Assembly (NCBI GenBank): GCA_031310005.1
Contig: CM062381.1
Coordinates: 3,472,001 to 3,536,000, forward strand
Source of the DNA: Dactylellina haptotyla
Lineage: Eukaryota > Ascomycota > Orbiliomycetes > Orbiliales > Orbiliaceae
DNA: 64,000 nt
Direction: 5' to 3'
The translations under genes were made by a program, and so were the position numbers. Below are positions 32,408 through 44,100 of the stretch, piece after piece. The notes under the pieces were generated by a model that saw only the letters and a list, made by a program, of their open reading frames with translations, ran no database searches and was not told the DNA's origin. Every line of letters starts with the position of its first letter. Position 1 is the stretch's first letter.

Positions 32408-35025
32408 GGCGCCTTAAAGAATACTCGACCAAGAGAATGTAAAGATTGATTTCCGTAAGTTTTGAAAGAGTGTATAGAACGTATTCGAGAAAGCTACTAA
32501 GAAGACCGCAGCTCTGCCGGGTCTCTTCTATATATCCACCGGGACCGTTTATCCAGACCCAGTATTTAAATTTCGTGTAAATCGAGCACCTGTCGAACGA
32601 TAACGTTGCAAATGTTGCGTTGTCCGCCAGAAACGAATGTGCCGCACTTGTTTGCTGTCAAGGTAGTCGAAAGCGGCAGCCTCCCTCACTCCGTGTTGAG
32701 GGACCATGCATCGACGAACTGGGAAAAGAACGAATGGCCGTCAAAGAAAATGACAACAGGTCGGATGTCAATTGTCGACAATTGAGGACGCTGGGAGGAG
32801 AAGAAACTCCAAAATTGCGTCGATGTGGTGGGTATTTTACTTTAATATAGCTGCAATCGATGGAATATTTTGCTTTCTTCCCGCTGCATTGCACTGTCAT
32901 GCTGCATGCTTTCCAGCTGGGGATGGGGCGTGTTTCTGAACGTCTGATTCCAACGCCTTTCCTGTTTCCCCGCCAGACATCCACACACACAGGGCCCCAT
33001 TTTGCATTTGTAAAATGTACTTCTCGATAACTTGCCTTGTTATCATCAGACGCAGACCGGGCCCCACTAGGTCCAATACATCGAAGCTAGGGATGGCGTT
33101 GCCTTTCGCGTCCAGTAGCCGTAATATCTCGACGAAAGCGAGGATCCGACAATGTGAATCTTGCGTCCCTCATCATCACTCACCATTTCCATCCTGAGCA
33201 CCCTGCTTTACATGTAACGTCTTTCACCTTGACAATCCTTCTCGTTTGATCTCAGTTCATGAAACTCCTATGGGTATTTACGTGTCATGCTCGATTCTTC
33301 GGATCTCTTTTTTTCTCGCAGAAAATATGAAGAATTTATTGTGATATTTTACATGGGTGGCGTTGGTGTAGGGCCACTCAACGCAGCCAAGGCCCACCTG
33401 CAGCTCCGCTAGTTTTAGTGTGTGGACGACCGCGATGCTGCTTGACCACTTGCGGCGGCTCTCCACATACGCCGGAATGACTTTTATAATATTTAGCTCG
33501 AAATATTTTTATCATAGAATCTGAGCTCCCGACTCAGATGAATGGATATATTCCAACAACCCACAGTAAAATTTTGTGGCTGTGAAATATTCGAAAGAAG
33601 CGTTTACAGCTCTCTGATATTGAAGTCCAGTCCCCGCCTTCAATGTGAATGTTCCTCAAACGGATGACCACTGTGAGACGGAACACCAAACGAAACCGAC
33701 CCCCCAGATGGCTATCCTCCAGAATTGGGCGTCATAAATACACCTTTACGTCCGTATAATTCCGACAATGTTAATTATTGAATAGAATTCTTCTCTTTCA
33801 CATTTCATTTCCTATTTTTTAAGCAATAGGATTGAGATTCCTAGGCAATCAATCACTATGGCATCTACACGATTACTGAGCAAACAGGACACAGCGACAT
33901 CTGCTAGACCAATCTTCCAATCCTATGCATGAGGTAGGATGGCCAGCACCGGGTTTCATTGACCAAAGCCTATCGACCTTAGGCTAGGGAAATCCCACTC
34001 GCGTCTACCAATGAGACAATTGCCTCGTATTTCGTTTCTGTTCGGCGAAATCCATATCGATGGATGAAGAACCGATTCGATTCCACGGGGGCTCTGTCTG
34101 TGTTTGGAATTATTTTTATTCCTAAACTAAACCCGACAAGGGATAAACACTTGCCTCGTTTGACAGTTTACCGCCTGTGAATCACGTCTAGACATTTTGC
34201 ACACAACACCGACAGAACGCTCCGAAATCGACGGACGTCCTGAGCCTCCTAGGATAATGTTAAACGGCCTATCAAAGCTGAGGAATCCAGCAAGCTCTAA
34301 CCAGCGCAGGTGGTCCTCCAACTGGCTAGACTCTCTAGCTTGCTAGCTTTAAGCTTTTGTGCCACTCGACAAAAGACCCTGGTCATGTGCATTAATGCAC
34401 GAGAGTTGTTAAAACCGCATCGCATGCCCGTCGGCAGGCTGCCACTACCCACTGCGGCTCTAGCCTTGTCGGAAGGTGGGCTTCGACGTCGAGGACTGGC
34501 CGGGTCTACATCGGTGATGTAAACATCATGACAGCCAAGATATCAGAATTCGACATACACAGCCGACGAAGCTAAGAGCTGACCGATAGCATGCATGACT
34601 TCGGTGCAGGAGAATGTTTTTGTTTTGCTTTCAAGGTCACGACATGCTATGCTTGAATGTGGATTCTCCAAGCGAGAGCTTGATCGATCCTACAAAGTAC
34701 CTATGTCATTGAGGCAGTGAAAGTATTCAAAATAAACCGTGGCGCCCCGATTGCAAGAGCGAGGATGGCCGCGGAGTAGCCAGCGGAGCGCGAGTGTGCG
34801 GCATTCGCAAAATGGGGGAGGTTGTCGTGTGTGTTGCGTGCCAGGACCCCGGACGTCGGCTGCAACACGCCGCCGCCTGATTGGCTGCCCGCCGCTATTC
34901 CCAGCACTCAAATTTTCACCCACCAAAAAGCCCAAACGTCCCTTCGAAACCACCCACTTCCTCGTGCTGGCGTCGACGATATCAGTTTCCGACGTCCACG
35001 GCCGTCCCCCTCACAGACACAGACA
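32408..35025. other. 2.6 kb divergent intergenic region
   Basis: Lies between the divergent membrane-protein gene and mS45. Open frames are all short and overlap. Nothing was supportable as a gene. The right end, with dense CT and CCTCC tracts, is the likely promoter and leader of the mS45 gene. Confidence 0.4.
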
Positions 35026-36447
35026 ATGCCGCCACGGTTACGGCCCTCCCATCTTCCCTCCGCCGCCAATGTGATCCCTGAATCTTTCTCCTCCTCCCCT
35101 CTTCTCCCCTACCTCCTCCCTCTTCATCACATCTACACCACAACCCTCCCGTCATCATCGCGGCATGCTCAAATATCTCCTTCATCCTCCCGTCAATTCT
35201 CAACATCCAAGCCCTCAAATGCCCGTGCGGCCCGTGGGCGGTTTGAGAAGACACCGGGAACACGCAATGGCCTCATTGACTGGCTCAAGAAGGTCGCACC
35301 GCGGTTGAACGTTCCTCGTCCGAGGAATAACGTTCCTGTCTATATGACATACCACAATAATCCACTCCCCGTGTTACCCTCAACAGGTGATAAGAAAAAG
35401 AAGGATAGTCCTCTTGGCTTTAAAAAGCGTGCACGGAAACTGGACCTGAATACCGTGGATTGGGAGAAGGCAGCCCAAAACGCTACGATGTCGCCGTTTC
35501 CCACCAACCCGTCGTTCAAAGTGCATCCTTGCATATCGACAGAGTTCAGAGAGCAGATATACCAGCGGGTCAAGCAGGGAAGATCGATACGGAGAGTATC
35601 TGCCGAGGTCAACTGCGAACTTGAGAGAGTAGCAGCTGTCGTACGGTTAAAGGAGATTGAGAAGAAGTGGATCGAACAGGTAAGACCAGATATTTCCTAT
35701 CACTCTACAGCATTTTCTATTGTTCTTGTGCCGCACCACTGCTCGGCATCTTTTCTTTTTTTTAATTTTATTTTTGAATATGATGATCCCATTATAAATA
35801 TTTCGATTAGTCTATAAGACCTAAAACAAATGGTTATAAACTATGGGTCCCAACAGTCTGATAATTCAAAAGCCTTGAAGCATTGCTACCCGTCCAATTT
35901 ATCTACTTACAGAGATGAATTGTATATGCTAATCCTCCCTGGGGAATAATAGAACCGCCCTCTCGCCACAACCATGCAAACCCGCGTGCACGCCATGATG
36001 CCCATATCGCAATGGAAATCATTCCCCCAGCACGAATCCATCACCGACCTCCGTATCCACCCAGCCACAAACAACCAACTCTTCCTCGCCGTCCCCGAAT
36101 CCATGCCCTTCAACCGCAAAGACGCTGGTGATGCTCTAGGAATCCTCCCAGCTGACGAGCGTATGCCACACAGCGAGCTCATCGACGTCGAGAGAATGAG
36201 GTTACAGGGCATCCCTGTCGAGGAGATGATTAGTAAAGAAGCACAGCGCGAGAAGGAGGAAGCCAATGCCCTCATGGCGAAAAGACAGCGCATGGAAGCA
36301 AGAAATAATGCGGGTAAGGTAGTCGAGACCGAGCGGTTCCGGTTTAGGTTGAAGCCTGCGGTTACCGGCTTGGTTGGCCACAGATACGGTGTTCCTGCTG
36401 AGGACCGTAAGAGAGGCATCACCAAGATCCCCACAAAGGTGGTTTAA
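35026..36447 (+). CDS. Mitochondrial small-subunit ribosomal protein mS45 (Bot1/Mrps35 type)
   Basis: Exons 35026-35679 and 35953-36447 encode 382 residues. The N-terminus (MPPRLRPSHLPSAANVIP and a Ser/Arg-rich run to SSRQFSTSKP) is a mitochondrial presequence. The conserved core starts at GLIDWLKKVAPRL and includes SPFPTNPSFKVHPCIS, REQIYQRVKQGRSIRRVSAE and ERVAAVVRLKEIEKKW, the signature of the Bot1p/mS45 family. Exon 2 continues with NRPLATTMQTRVHAMM and ends VGHRYGVPAEDRKRG. The protein belongs to the fungal 37S mitoribosomal subunit and is needed for mitochondrial translation. The 273-nt intron is long for this window; a nearer acceptor at 35912 would break the conserved frame. Confidence 0.85.
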
Positions 36448-36703
36448 TTTTTTAACAAACTACTGCCAGATGATGGTGTCATGGGGTTATCTGAAACATA
36501 TAATCTTTGTGTAATCAATTTTTTTGCCCTTTACTTGGGAGCTGTATATACTATATTCAATGCGACTTACGAGATACCTTTGTGGAATACAATTGATTGG
36601 TCAATCCATCCCAACCCTTTAGCGCACAATTTAATTAAGTTATAACTATGACTTCATCGGTTCCCGCACAACCATCCGCAATATATTGCAATATAACCCA
36701 ACA

Positions 36704-38013
36704 ATGTCGAAACGCTCAATAGCATCTTTCTTCACGAAAGTCCCAGCTTCCGACGAAGGTACCTCTAAAAGAGTTCGAATATCCTCACCACCCCGAGAAG
36801 AAGAACCCGGCCCACCAACTATCCACGAATCATATCCACACCCAATATCATCGCTCCCATCCTCTCTACTGACCTTGCTCGACGCGTACGAGCGCCAACC
36901 GCCCAGACATATCAAAAAGCCTGACCTCGACGTCGATTTCTACCAACCTTTCTTCCCACCTTCGTCCGCCAAACCCCTCTACCTCTTTCTTCGTAAATAC
37001 CTCCCATTCTACAGAGTAACCTACACCATCAAACGAAACGACCTAGAAACAACCGTCAGAACCCCGCGGTTTACAACCGTATACGGTGTCGATTCTCATT
37101 CCTATTTCAGCGGCAGCGGTGACGATGAGAACAGAACACTCCTCGATAGTAAAACACACAGACAGATCCCCCCGGATCGGTATAAAGGCTGCGTGTGCCG
37201 GCCACGGCCAATACCGCAATGTCTCGAAGTCCTCAAAAATATCGTGGAAAGGGAAACCGGGGAGGTGTTTAATTTTATATTGGTGAATTACTACGCAAGC
37301 AGCGATGATAGTATATCTTACCGTACGCATTCGCTCTCACCCCTTACCTCCTACCCCCCCCCTAGCATAAAATATCATATTTAGTAAACATTATTGATAA
37401 TATAATTTATCTTCTCGCAGACTCCGACGATGAACAATTCCTCGGCCCGAACCCCACCATCGCCTCGATGTCCCTCGGTACCACCCGCGACTTTCTCATG
37501 AAACACAAGAACGATAAGAACCAGACGCTAAAACTACCCTTGACCAATGGCGAACTTTTGGTGATGAAGGGCACCACGCAGAAGAAATGGTTGCACAGCA
37601 GTACGTCCTCTATCTATTCATTCTGATACTTTTTTTTCCCAAAATGCCATGTGCATCGCCTTCGAGTACTATCTAGCGATTCCATATTCCGCCCTACCAC
37701 GGGTGTAAACTTTTAAAATAGTAGAGTGCGAGCAAGCTAAGATGAAATGACATCTATTTCCTCACTAGTTCCCAAGCGATCGGCGACTATATCGGGAAGC
37801 TGGACGAACGGGGGAAGGATTAATATCACCTTTCGAAAAGGTGTCGAGATGGCGTGTACGGGTAACTACTATCGGTACAACGTGGGGAGTGGGCCGGTCT
37901 ATCGGTGGGACGACAAGATGAGCGAGATGATAATACACGAGCCCGCTAGCCGTGAAAACGAGAGCGCGAAAGCAGAATTGAAAGCAGAAGTAAAAGCAGA
38001 AGGGGAGACGTAA
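36704..38013 (+). CDS. AlkB-type 2-oxoglutarate/Fe(II) demethylase, ALKBH2/3-like (3 exons)
   Basis: Exons 36704-37322, 37421-37600 and 37769-38013 encode 347 residues. Iron ligands are His207 and Asp209 (ISYHSDDEQF, created by the first splice junction) and His265 (WLHS, at the second junction). The 2-oxoglutarate arginine motif RxNxTFR is RINITFR (283-289). PRFTTVYGVD and FNFILVNYY match the substrate and cofactor region of ALKBH2/3. These enzymes repair 1-methyladenine and 3-methylcytosine in DNA by oxidative demethylation. The N-terminus KRSIASFF resembles a PCNA-binding (PIP) box, which would place the enzyme at replication forks. The C-terminus is a short Lys/Glu/Ala repeat (KAELKAEVKAEGE). 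Without splicing, the active-site HxD would be lost. Confidence 0.87.
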
Positions 38014-39333
38014 AGAATGATAACTTATAAAAAATGTGTTTATTACTTATATAACAAGTACCGGATTTAAACCCGACCAAAATACCAGTGTATTTTAAGC
38101 TCACAGTCTAATCACACATTCTTTATTCTTATCGCGATTGATACTTCAAAATTTTAAATTGAGAGTTGAATAGTAGTCATTAATTCGTTTCATAGATCCC
38201 AGCGTGTACCGGTACCGAGCACCGAGATACATCGAATCGTGATAGGTAGATAAAACACGGGAGAGAGTATACACCAAGCTAACTAACAGAAGAGTATAAT
38301 CGTATCCTCACATACCCAGCGAAAAATAAAAAAGTAGAGAGCAATATTGGACGATGAGACGCGCGCGCGTGTACCGACAAGAAAATTCAGAACATTCACA
38401 ATCAAATCGAAACATCAAGCGACATGGTGCTCGGAAAGGAGTGTGTGGTGTGCGGTAGGTATTTTTTGAAGAAAAAATATAACTTTCGAAAGTTCATTTT
38501 TTGCGCAACTGAATGGTTTCTGAAAGAGAGTTCCCTTTTGCTATCAAACAAAGAAATAGAGGAAGAAAAAAAGATTATTGACTGAAAACATTACTTTTTA
38601 TGGAGCTAGATATCTTTGCAAGAAAAACAAAAGGGAAGCTTAGAAATTTGGGTGACGCGGAACTGGTGGGTAGCATATACAAGAGCTGTCTAAACTAGAC
38701 AAAGATGTGAGGCTCGATGGAACAAGAGGTATGAGCTGAGTGAGTGACCGAATGAGTACGGTTTCGCATAATACAGTGTTTTTCGCCAGAAAGGCGACCG
38801 ATAGAGGCTTAGAAGGGGAAGCGCAAGCTAAATAGCGGATGATCGAAGGAAGAAGAAAAGGAAATAAGGGAGTAAACAAGGAAGCCTAGCCCATTTCCAA
38901 AGACAAAAAGATTTGTTACGCCGGTTTGCAATGAGTGGTAGAAATCAGAACCAGAAAAGGTAGAAAAAATACAGTGTTAGGAACCCAATTGGAAGAAAAA
39001 ATCCGTAGGAGATCCGGAGAGTAGAAGGATCAATTTTGTTAAGCAGGAAGAACGCCTGGTATCTATGCTTGGAAGTAAAAGAGGAAAAAAAAAACCTAGA
39101 TGGGAAATGAATACAAAGAAGAGGTTGACCAAAATAAGGGGGTGTGAGATATGGGATACGGAAGGTGGGCACTGTTGAAGTTGTAGAGTCTAAGGGAATA
39201 CGTTAAGGTGGTCTTCGTAAAGTCGTGAGTATCGTGTGGAAGAGGCAGAGGTGTCTGTCTATCGCGGGAGAGGAGCTGAGCTGCTGCGTCCCAGGGATAA
39301 GGAAGTGAAGCCGAGCGGCAGGGAAGGCTCACT
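38014..39333. other. Convergent 3' region between AlkB and PHD genes
   Basis: About 1.3 kb between converging genes, with no supportable coding frame. Long purine- or pyrimidine-biased stretches suggest long 3' untranslated regions. Confidence 0.4.
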
Positions 39334-41163
39334 TCAGTGAACCCTCTCGATCTGTCGGTTGTAGGTTAATTCCCAATGATTTACTTTCTTCATTAGGAAG
39401 TCCATGAGCTCAGTGCTTGACATGGCTACGGCAGTAGGGGCCAGTGGCTCGGCCTCGGGTTTGTCAGTGACAACGGTGACCTTGTCGGCAAGGCCAGATG
39501 TAGGAGTGGAAGTGGCAGACTGTCCGCCCGAATTCGGGGTCCTGCTCTGGTCGAGCAGGTTGAACAAAACGTCTGCGTTCAGAGCACCACCAGCGGTGGC
39601 AGAGACGAGTGCACCAAAGACGGTGGTCCTCTGCTTCTGGCCGACCATCTCTACTTGCGTTTTAGCAATGAAATCCGAGATGCCGGTGACGCGTCGGCGC
39701 ATCTCTTGGATGGTGGTCCGAGAATTGGGCAGACGAGGCTTCGCCGGTCGGTCGTGGACGCCGTTCGTGTCTGTGCCCTGGGCGGAAGCATCTCTAGCCA
39801 TCGCATGGGAAGAGTTCTCGCCAGGGTCCTCGGACGCGCGAGTGCCACGGGTACCGCCGCGTCGTCTCTGTCTACGTTTATTCATCGGGGACTCTGTCAC
39901 TTCAAGGGAAGGGGTGGTGATGACAGGGAGGGGTTCTTCCGCCTTTGTGGATGTAACGGTGTTTCTAGTCGGCCTGGGTGGTTCCTCCGATTGCTCTGAC
40001 TCTATGATGATGTCAGCGTGAGTTACCAGTGTGACTTGGGTGGGTGTATCGGTACCGTCTCGGCGATTGTCTCTGTCACCTCTGCTTCTTCCCGAAGACC
40101 TCTTGGTAGAACTGGACGGCTGTGTTGAGGATGCTGGGACTGGGGCGGATGCGGAGACAGAGGCTCTACCATTGCGGGATTTCCTGCTGCTGGAATTGGA
40201 TTTGTCGGCGCCGTCATCAGCAGCGTGAACGGATTCTGCTTTCTCGGGGGAATCTGAGGTTCTCTGTCGTTTTGTGTGGTGCCTGTGAAATTGAAATGGG
40301 CGTTAGGGGCAACTGAAAAACACAGCAAAGTGACGGAAATCACCAGATCTGAGGCGGAAAGGAGGCCATACTCATCAGACGTTTCACTGGTACCCCGCTT
40401 TCTACTCCGAGGACCTTTCTTGTCTTCTAATTTGCTTTGTTCGAGGACCTGGTGGAGAATTTGTTCGTCGTAAGCTGCATCGCGGGAGTTCATGGTGGAG
40501 CGGCGTTTCTGAGGCAGGTCCTTTGCAACTTCGATGCGTTCCGGGCCGAATCCGATGTATGTAGAGTAGGTTCGACTGTGAGAAAGCGAGAATGTCAGTT
40601 TAGAAGAACAAATGGGTGCGTGTCGACGGCGACGGCGGCTTTGGGGGGGGGGTCATGGTGGTGGTGGTGGTGGTGGTGGTGGATAAGCCGGCGCCCGGGA
40701 GGTCGGGGAAAGCAACTCACCCTCCTTTCTTCTCGTACAAAGTGTGATTTTCGGGCTTGCACTGCTCGCAAAAGTAGTTGTCGGGAGCCAGAGCCTTATC
40801 TCTGATGCCGACGCATAGGCCGTGCTGCCAGACGTGACACTGGTCACATTGGATGAAGAGGCCGTCGGTGAGATCGGTGTGGCTGTCATCGGAGCCGCCT
40901 TGGTACTCCTTGAAGCCGCAGACGCATCGCGTCTCGCCTTCCTCTTCTTCAGCCCCGGAGTAATTGTCCTCCATGTCTTCGTCTACGGGCTCCTCGATCT
41001 CGTCGTACGACTCCGCTCGGGTAACGCTGTGCGAGTCACCGCCACCGTAGCGAGACTTGCGGGCCCGGCGGGTAGATGAGGTGGACGAGTGCGAAGAATT
41101 CGAAGTGTGTGAATTGCCGTGGTGAGCAGCTGAACGCGCCCTCGAAGACCGTCGAGGGGACAT
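39334..41163 (-). CDS. Cti6-like PHD-finger protein (3 exons)
   Basis: Exons 41163-40721, 40575-40372 and 40282-39334 encode 531 residues. A Ser/Arg-rich N-terminus and an acidic run precede a PHD finger at about residues 80-138: CVCGF, then CDQCHVWQHGLCVGI and CEQCKPENH, giving the expected C4-H-C3 ligand order. After the finger comes RTYSTYIGFGPERIEVAKD and a Lys/Arg/Ser-rich disordered stretch. A final helical part has ISDFIAKTQVEMVGQKQRTT and a short C-terminal helix. The layout fits Cti6, a subunit of the Rpd3L histone deacetylase complex whose PHD finger binds histone H3 methylated at lysine 4. The first intron (145 nt) holds a G10 tract and (GGT)n on the plus strand. Confidence 0.8.
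40643..40682. repeat. G10 tract plus (GGT)n microsatellite in an intron
   Basis: Ten G (40643-40652) and about nine GGT units follow in the plus strand, inside intron 1 of the PHD gene. On the transcribed strand it reads as CCA repeats and a C-run, within about 70 bases of the acceptor. Confidence 0.85.
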
Positions 41164-44100
41164 TGCGAAAGGGTGTAGGGAGGGTGTGTCGCGTCCAGTG
41201 GGAGTGGTGGACGGGAGGAAGAGGAGAAGAGGGTTTTGGGGGGAGAGTGAGGAGGCGTGTGAATTCGCTCGATCGAAAAGGGACGAATGACGACGCAAGT
41301 CCTCTGACGGGAGTGTACGGTGGATGAGGGAGACGTTCGCGGCCGTCTATCTATCGTCTGAAGGATTCGGGGAACAAGAGCGGAGGAGAATGCTCATCTG
41401 ATCGGGTTACCGCAAAAAAATCGAGTGTGTGGGCGGATTGTCGAAGGCGTGGGCTCCGTGACGGGAGGAAGAGAGAAAGAGGGAAAGGAGGAGAGCGACG
41501 ACAAAGAGTGAACGTCGAGAAGGATCGAGAGCGGATTGTGATGGAGGCGAGGGAGGGAGAGGAGGAGGAGGAGATGTATGTCTGCGGAGGCAGGACGGAT
41601 AATAGCAGGAGGAGCAAGAGGAAAGAGAGGAAGCAGCAGAAGCAGCAATAATTGTTGGAGGGGGAAATTTGGTGCATGACCGCCGGCCGAAAGTGTGAAA
41701 TTTTGGTGTGTGGTGTGTTTGGTGTGTGTGTGTCCGGCTGCTGTTAGTTAAGCAGGCGGGCTGGTGCTGGTTGGGCGGGTTTGGCTGGTTTGGCCGGTTT
41801 GATTGGGAAGCGAGACCTGGATTGGCTCCTCCCTGTCTCTCTCTCGCTCGCCCTCCTGCTTCTCCTCACCGCCAGCCAGAAAACCCGCCCAGGTAGCAGC
41901 AGCAGTAGCAGTAGTCATAAGTAGCTGGCTGCAGCCCGGTGGATGCTGGTCACGAATCCGCTGCTGGTGCTGGTGCTGGTGGTGCCTCTGCCTCTGCTGC
42001 TGCCGGTGCTGCTGCTTGAGAGAGAGAGAGCACCCACAGACTCTCTCTTATGACGGGGTTGCGCAGAGCTGGTCCCCATGTTCCCTAGCAATAGCCGGCT
42101 AGTGCGAGAAAAAGGTGGCCGACCCAGTTTTAGTTTTTTTTCGTGTGCTGCTATTCGGCCAGTATGTTATCGATGCAGCAGAGGGACAGAAGCAGGTGCT
42201 CCTCTCCATCATGCTGTGCGAGTATATTTCCAGCCTAAACTGCATCAGGTAAAGACCGACCAGGTCCGGTTAGGGTGGACATGTACCGCCGCATACCATT
42301 TTCTATGACGGGTGACCTGTTGCATCCAGACTGGGGAGCAGGAAACCTTGTCCGGATTATGTGATGGCTTCTGCTCTGGCGCTATATTTGAACGCAGCTC
42401 CGGCGAAATGGCGACAGGCCTTCTTCGAGAACATGGTGGGCTGAAAAGAGTTCTCTCTTTTTATTATTTTTTGTTTTTTGCTTCTGGGTGGGTTTTCTTT
42501 TTCCCCCTTCTCTCCTGCTTTCTCGATCCGTACCTCACGCAATGTGGAAATCGTGTCGATGATGCATGTTTGTTTGAACCGAATCTCTCTTGTTAGACAC
42601 ACCGTGTAAGCAAATATTTTCCGTTGACTGCTTCCTGCAGAGTAGGGCTAGTCAGCGTGTGCAGAAGCAAAGCACTTCCAAAATGTTAATAATGCAAGAG
42701 CCGCTTCAATGCTATCAGCAGGAGGAGCAGAGGGAGCCGGTCGTAAGACAATGAGCTCAAGATGAGACGAGATGAGATCAATGATGAGGAAGGTGGGGTT
42801 TGTGATGACCTCGGGGCGGTAAGGCAACACTTTTCGCTGCAGAACCCGCTGATAGGCAATTTCAACCAGCGATAATTCGGCTTGAGAAATGCGAGTGGAC
42901 GATGGGAATTGGGGGGGTTTTCGGAAGGGAAGATGTCAGTTGCGTTTCCTCCACGGATTATAATGATCGATAATTTTTTATTTTATTTTTGTATTATCGT
43001 CCCAAGGCATATTTTGTGCGATCGTGTGCGGGGAGCTCAACATTCAACAGGAACCGCCGAAATTCGAGTGTTTGCTGGAATCCATGACCAAAATCGTCAT
43101 CGTGTCGGCACCTGCCTGCTGGTAACCCAACTTGGGACATCCGACGCCAAGGAAAACGCATTGGGCAAAGTCAGGGGCCGGTCGGTGCCGAGGTCCTAAA
43201 TGTACGCTACTGTGGCGCATCTTTCAGCCCGAAGAAAGGAAGAAGAGGCTGGCTCTGGCTTCAGGTGACCCCAAACGAAGGGGATATCCGAAGCTGAGGC
43301 CTTGTAAGCAGAAGAGGCCAGAAGTTGGAAAAGGTGTTGTCGGCGGACATATTGGCTGCTTGGGGGCTCTCGCGAGGGTAGGATCCAGCAGAGCAGAATT
43401 TTGATGGATTTTTTTATTAAAAAGAGAAGGGAGGCTCCCGAGCGTAGATGTTGATATAGTGGAAGGAGAAGTTCGTCGACACGCGTTCCGAAGAAGGGAG
43501 AGAGAAAAGAGGGATCTCGCTGCTGGGTCTCTCCTACAGCAAAAATGACGAGCAAGCAAGCAAAGCAAGAGGCTGCAGGCGGGCTCAAGAGGAAAAAAGT
43601 TGTGTCGAAAGGCACAGGATTTCACACTTATTTCGATTTGCTTCTTTTCTTGCATTCACCCACCCGTTCGATCTCTCGAAAGTGAACTGGGAAGCCCCTC
43701 ATTCATTCACCCGCTGGGGGAAAGAACAGCGGGACCAAGCGTTCCCCCGCTGTGACTGGCTGCAGAGGATGAGCCGGCATGTCGACATAGTCCCCTGTAC
43801 CGTTGGTGGAGCCCTTATGCATGCTCGTGCAAACAGCCGACGGCATCCCGAGCGAAGAGAAACTGTGTTGCGTGCTTTGCTTGGTAGTAGCTAACAGCTA
43901 ACCGGAAGGTTGAAAAGTGGGGTGATAAGAGAGGTAGAGCTACGAGGGAATAGAAAGAGGTGCGGTTCACACCCGCATATATATGTGCAGGGAAGGGATC
44001 AGGAAGAACGAAGAGAATGATTGTGAGTGCCGGACTCAGACTTCAGACGTCTCAAAGTTCGAGCGATCGTAGTTGCAGCGACAATTCGTCATCGTGTTGC

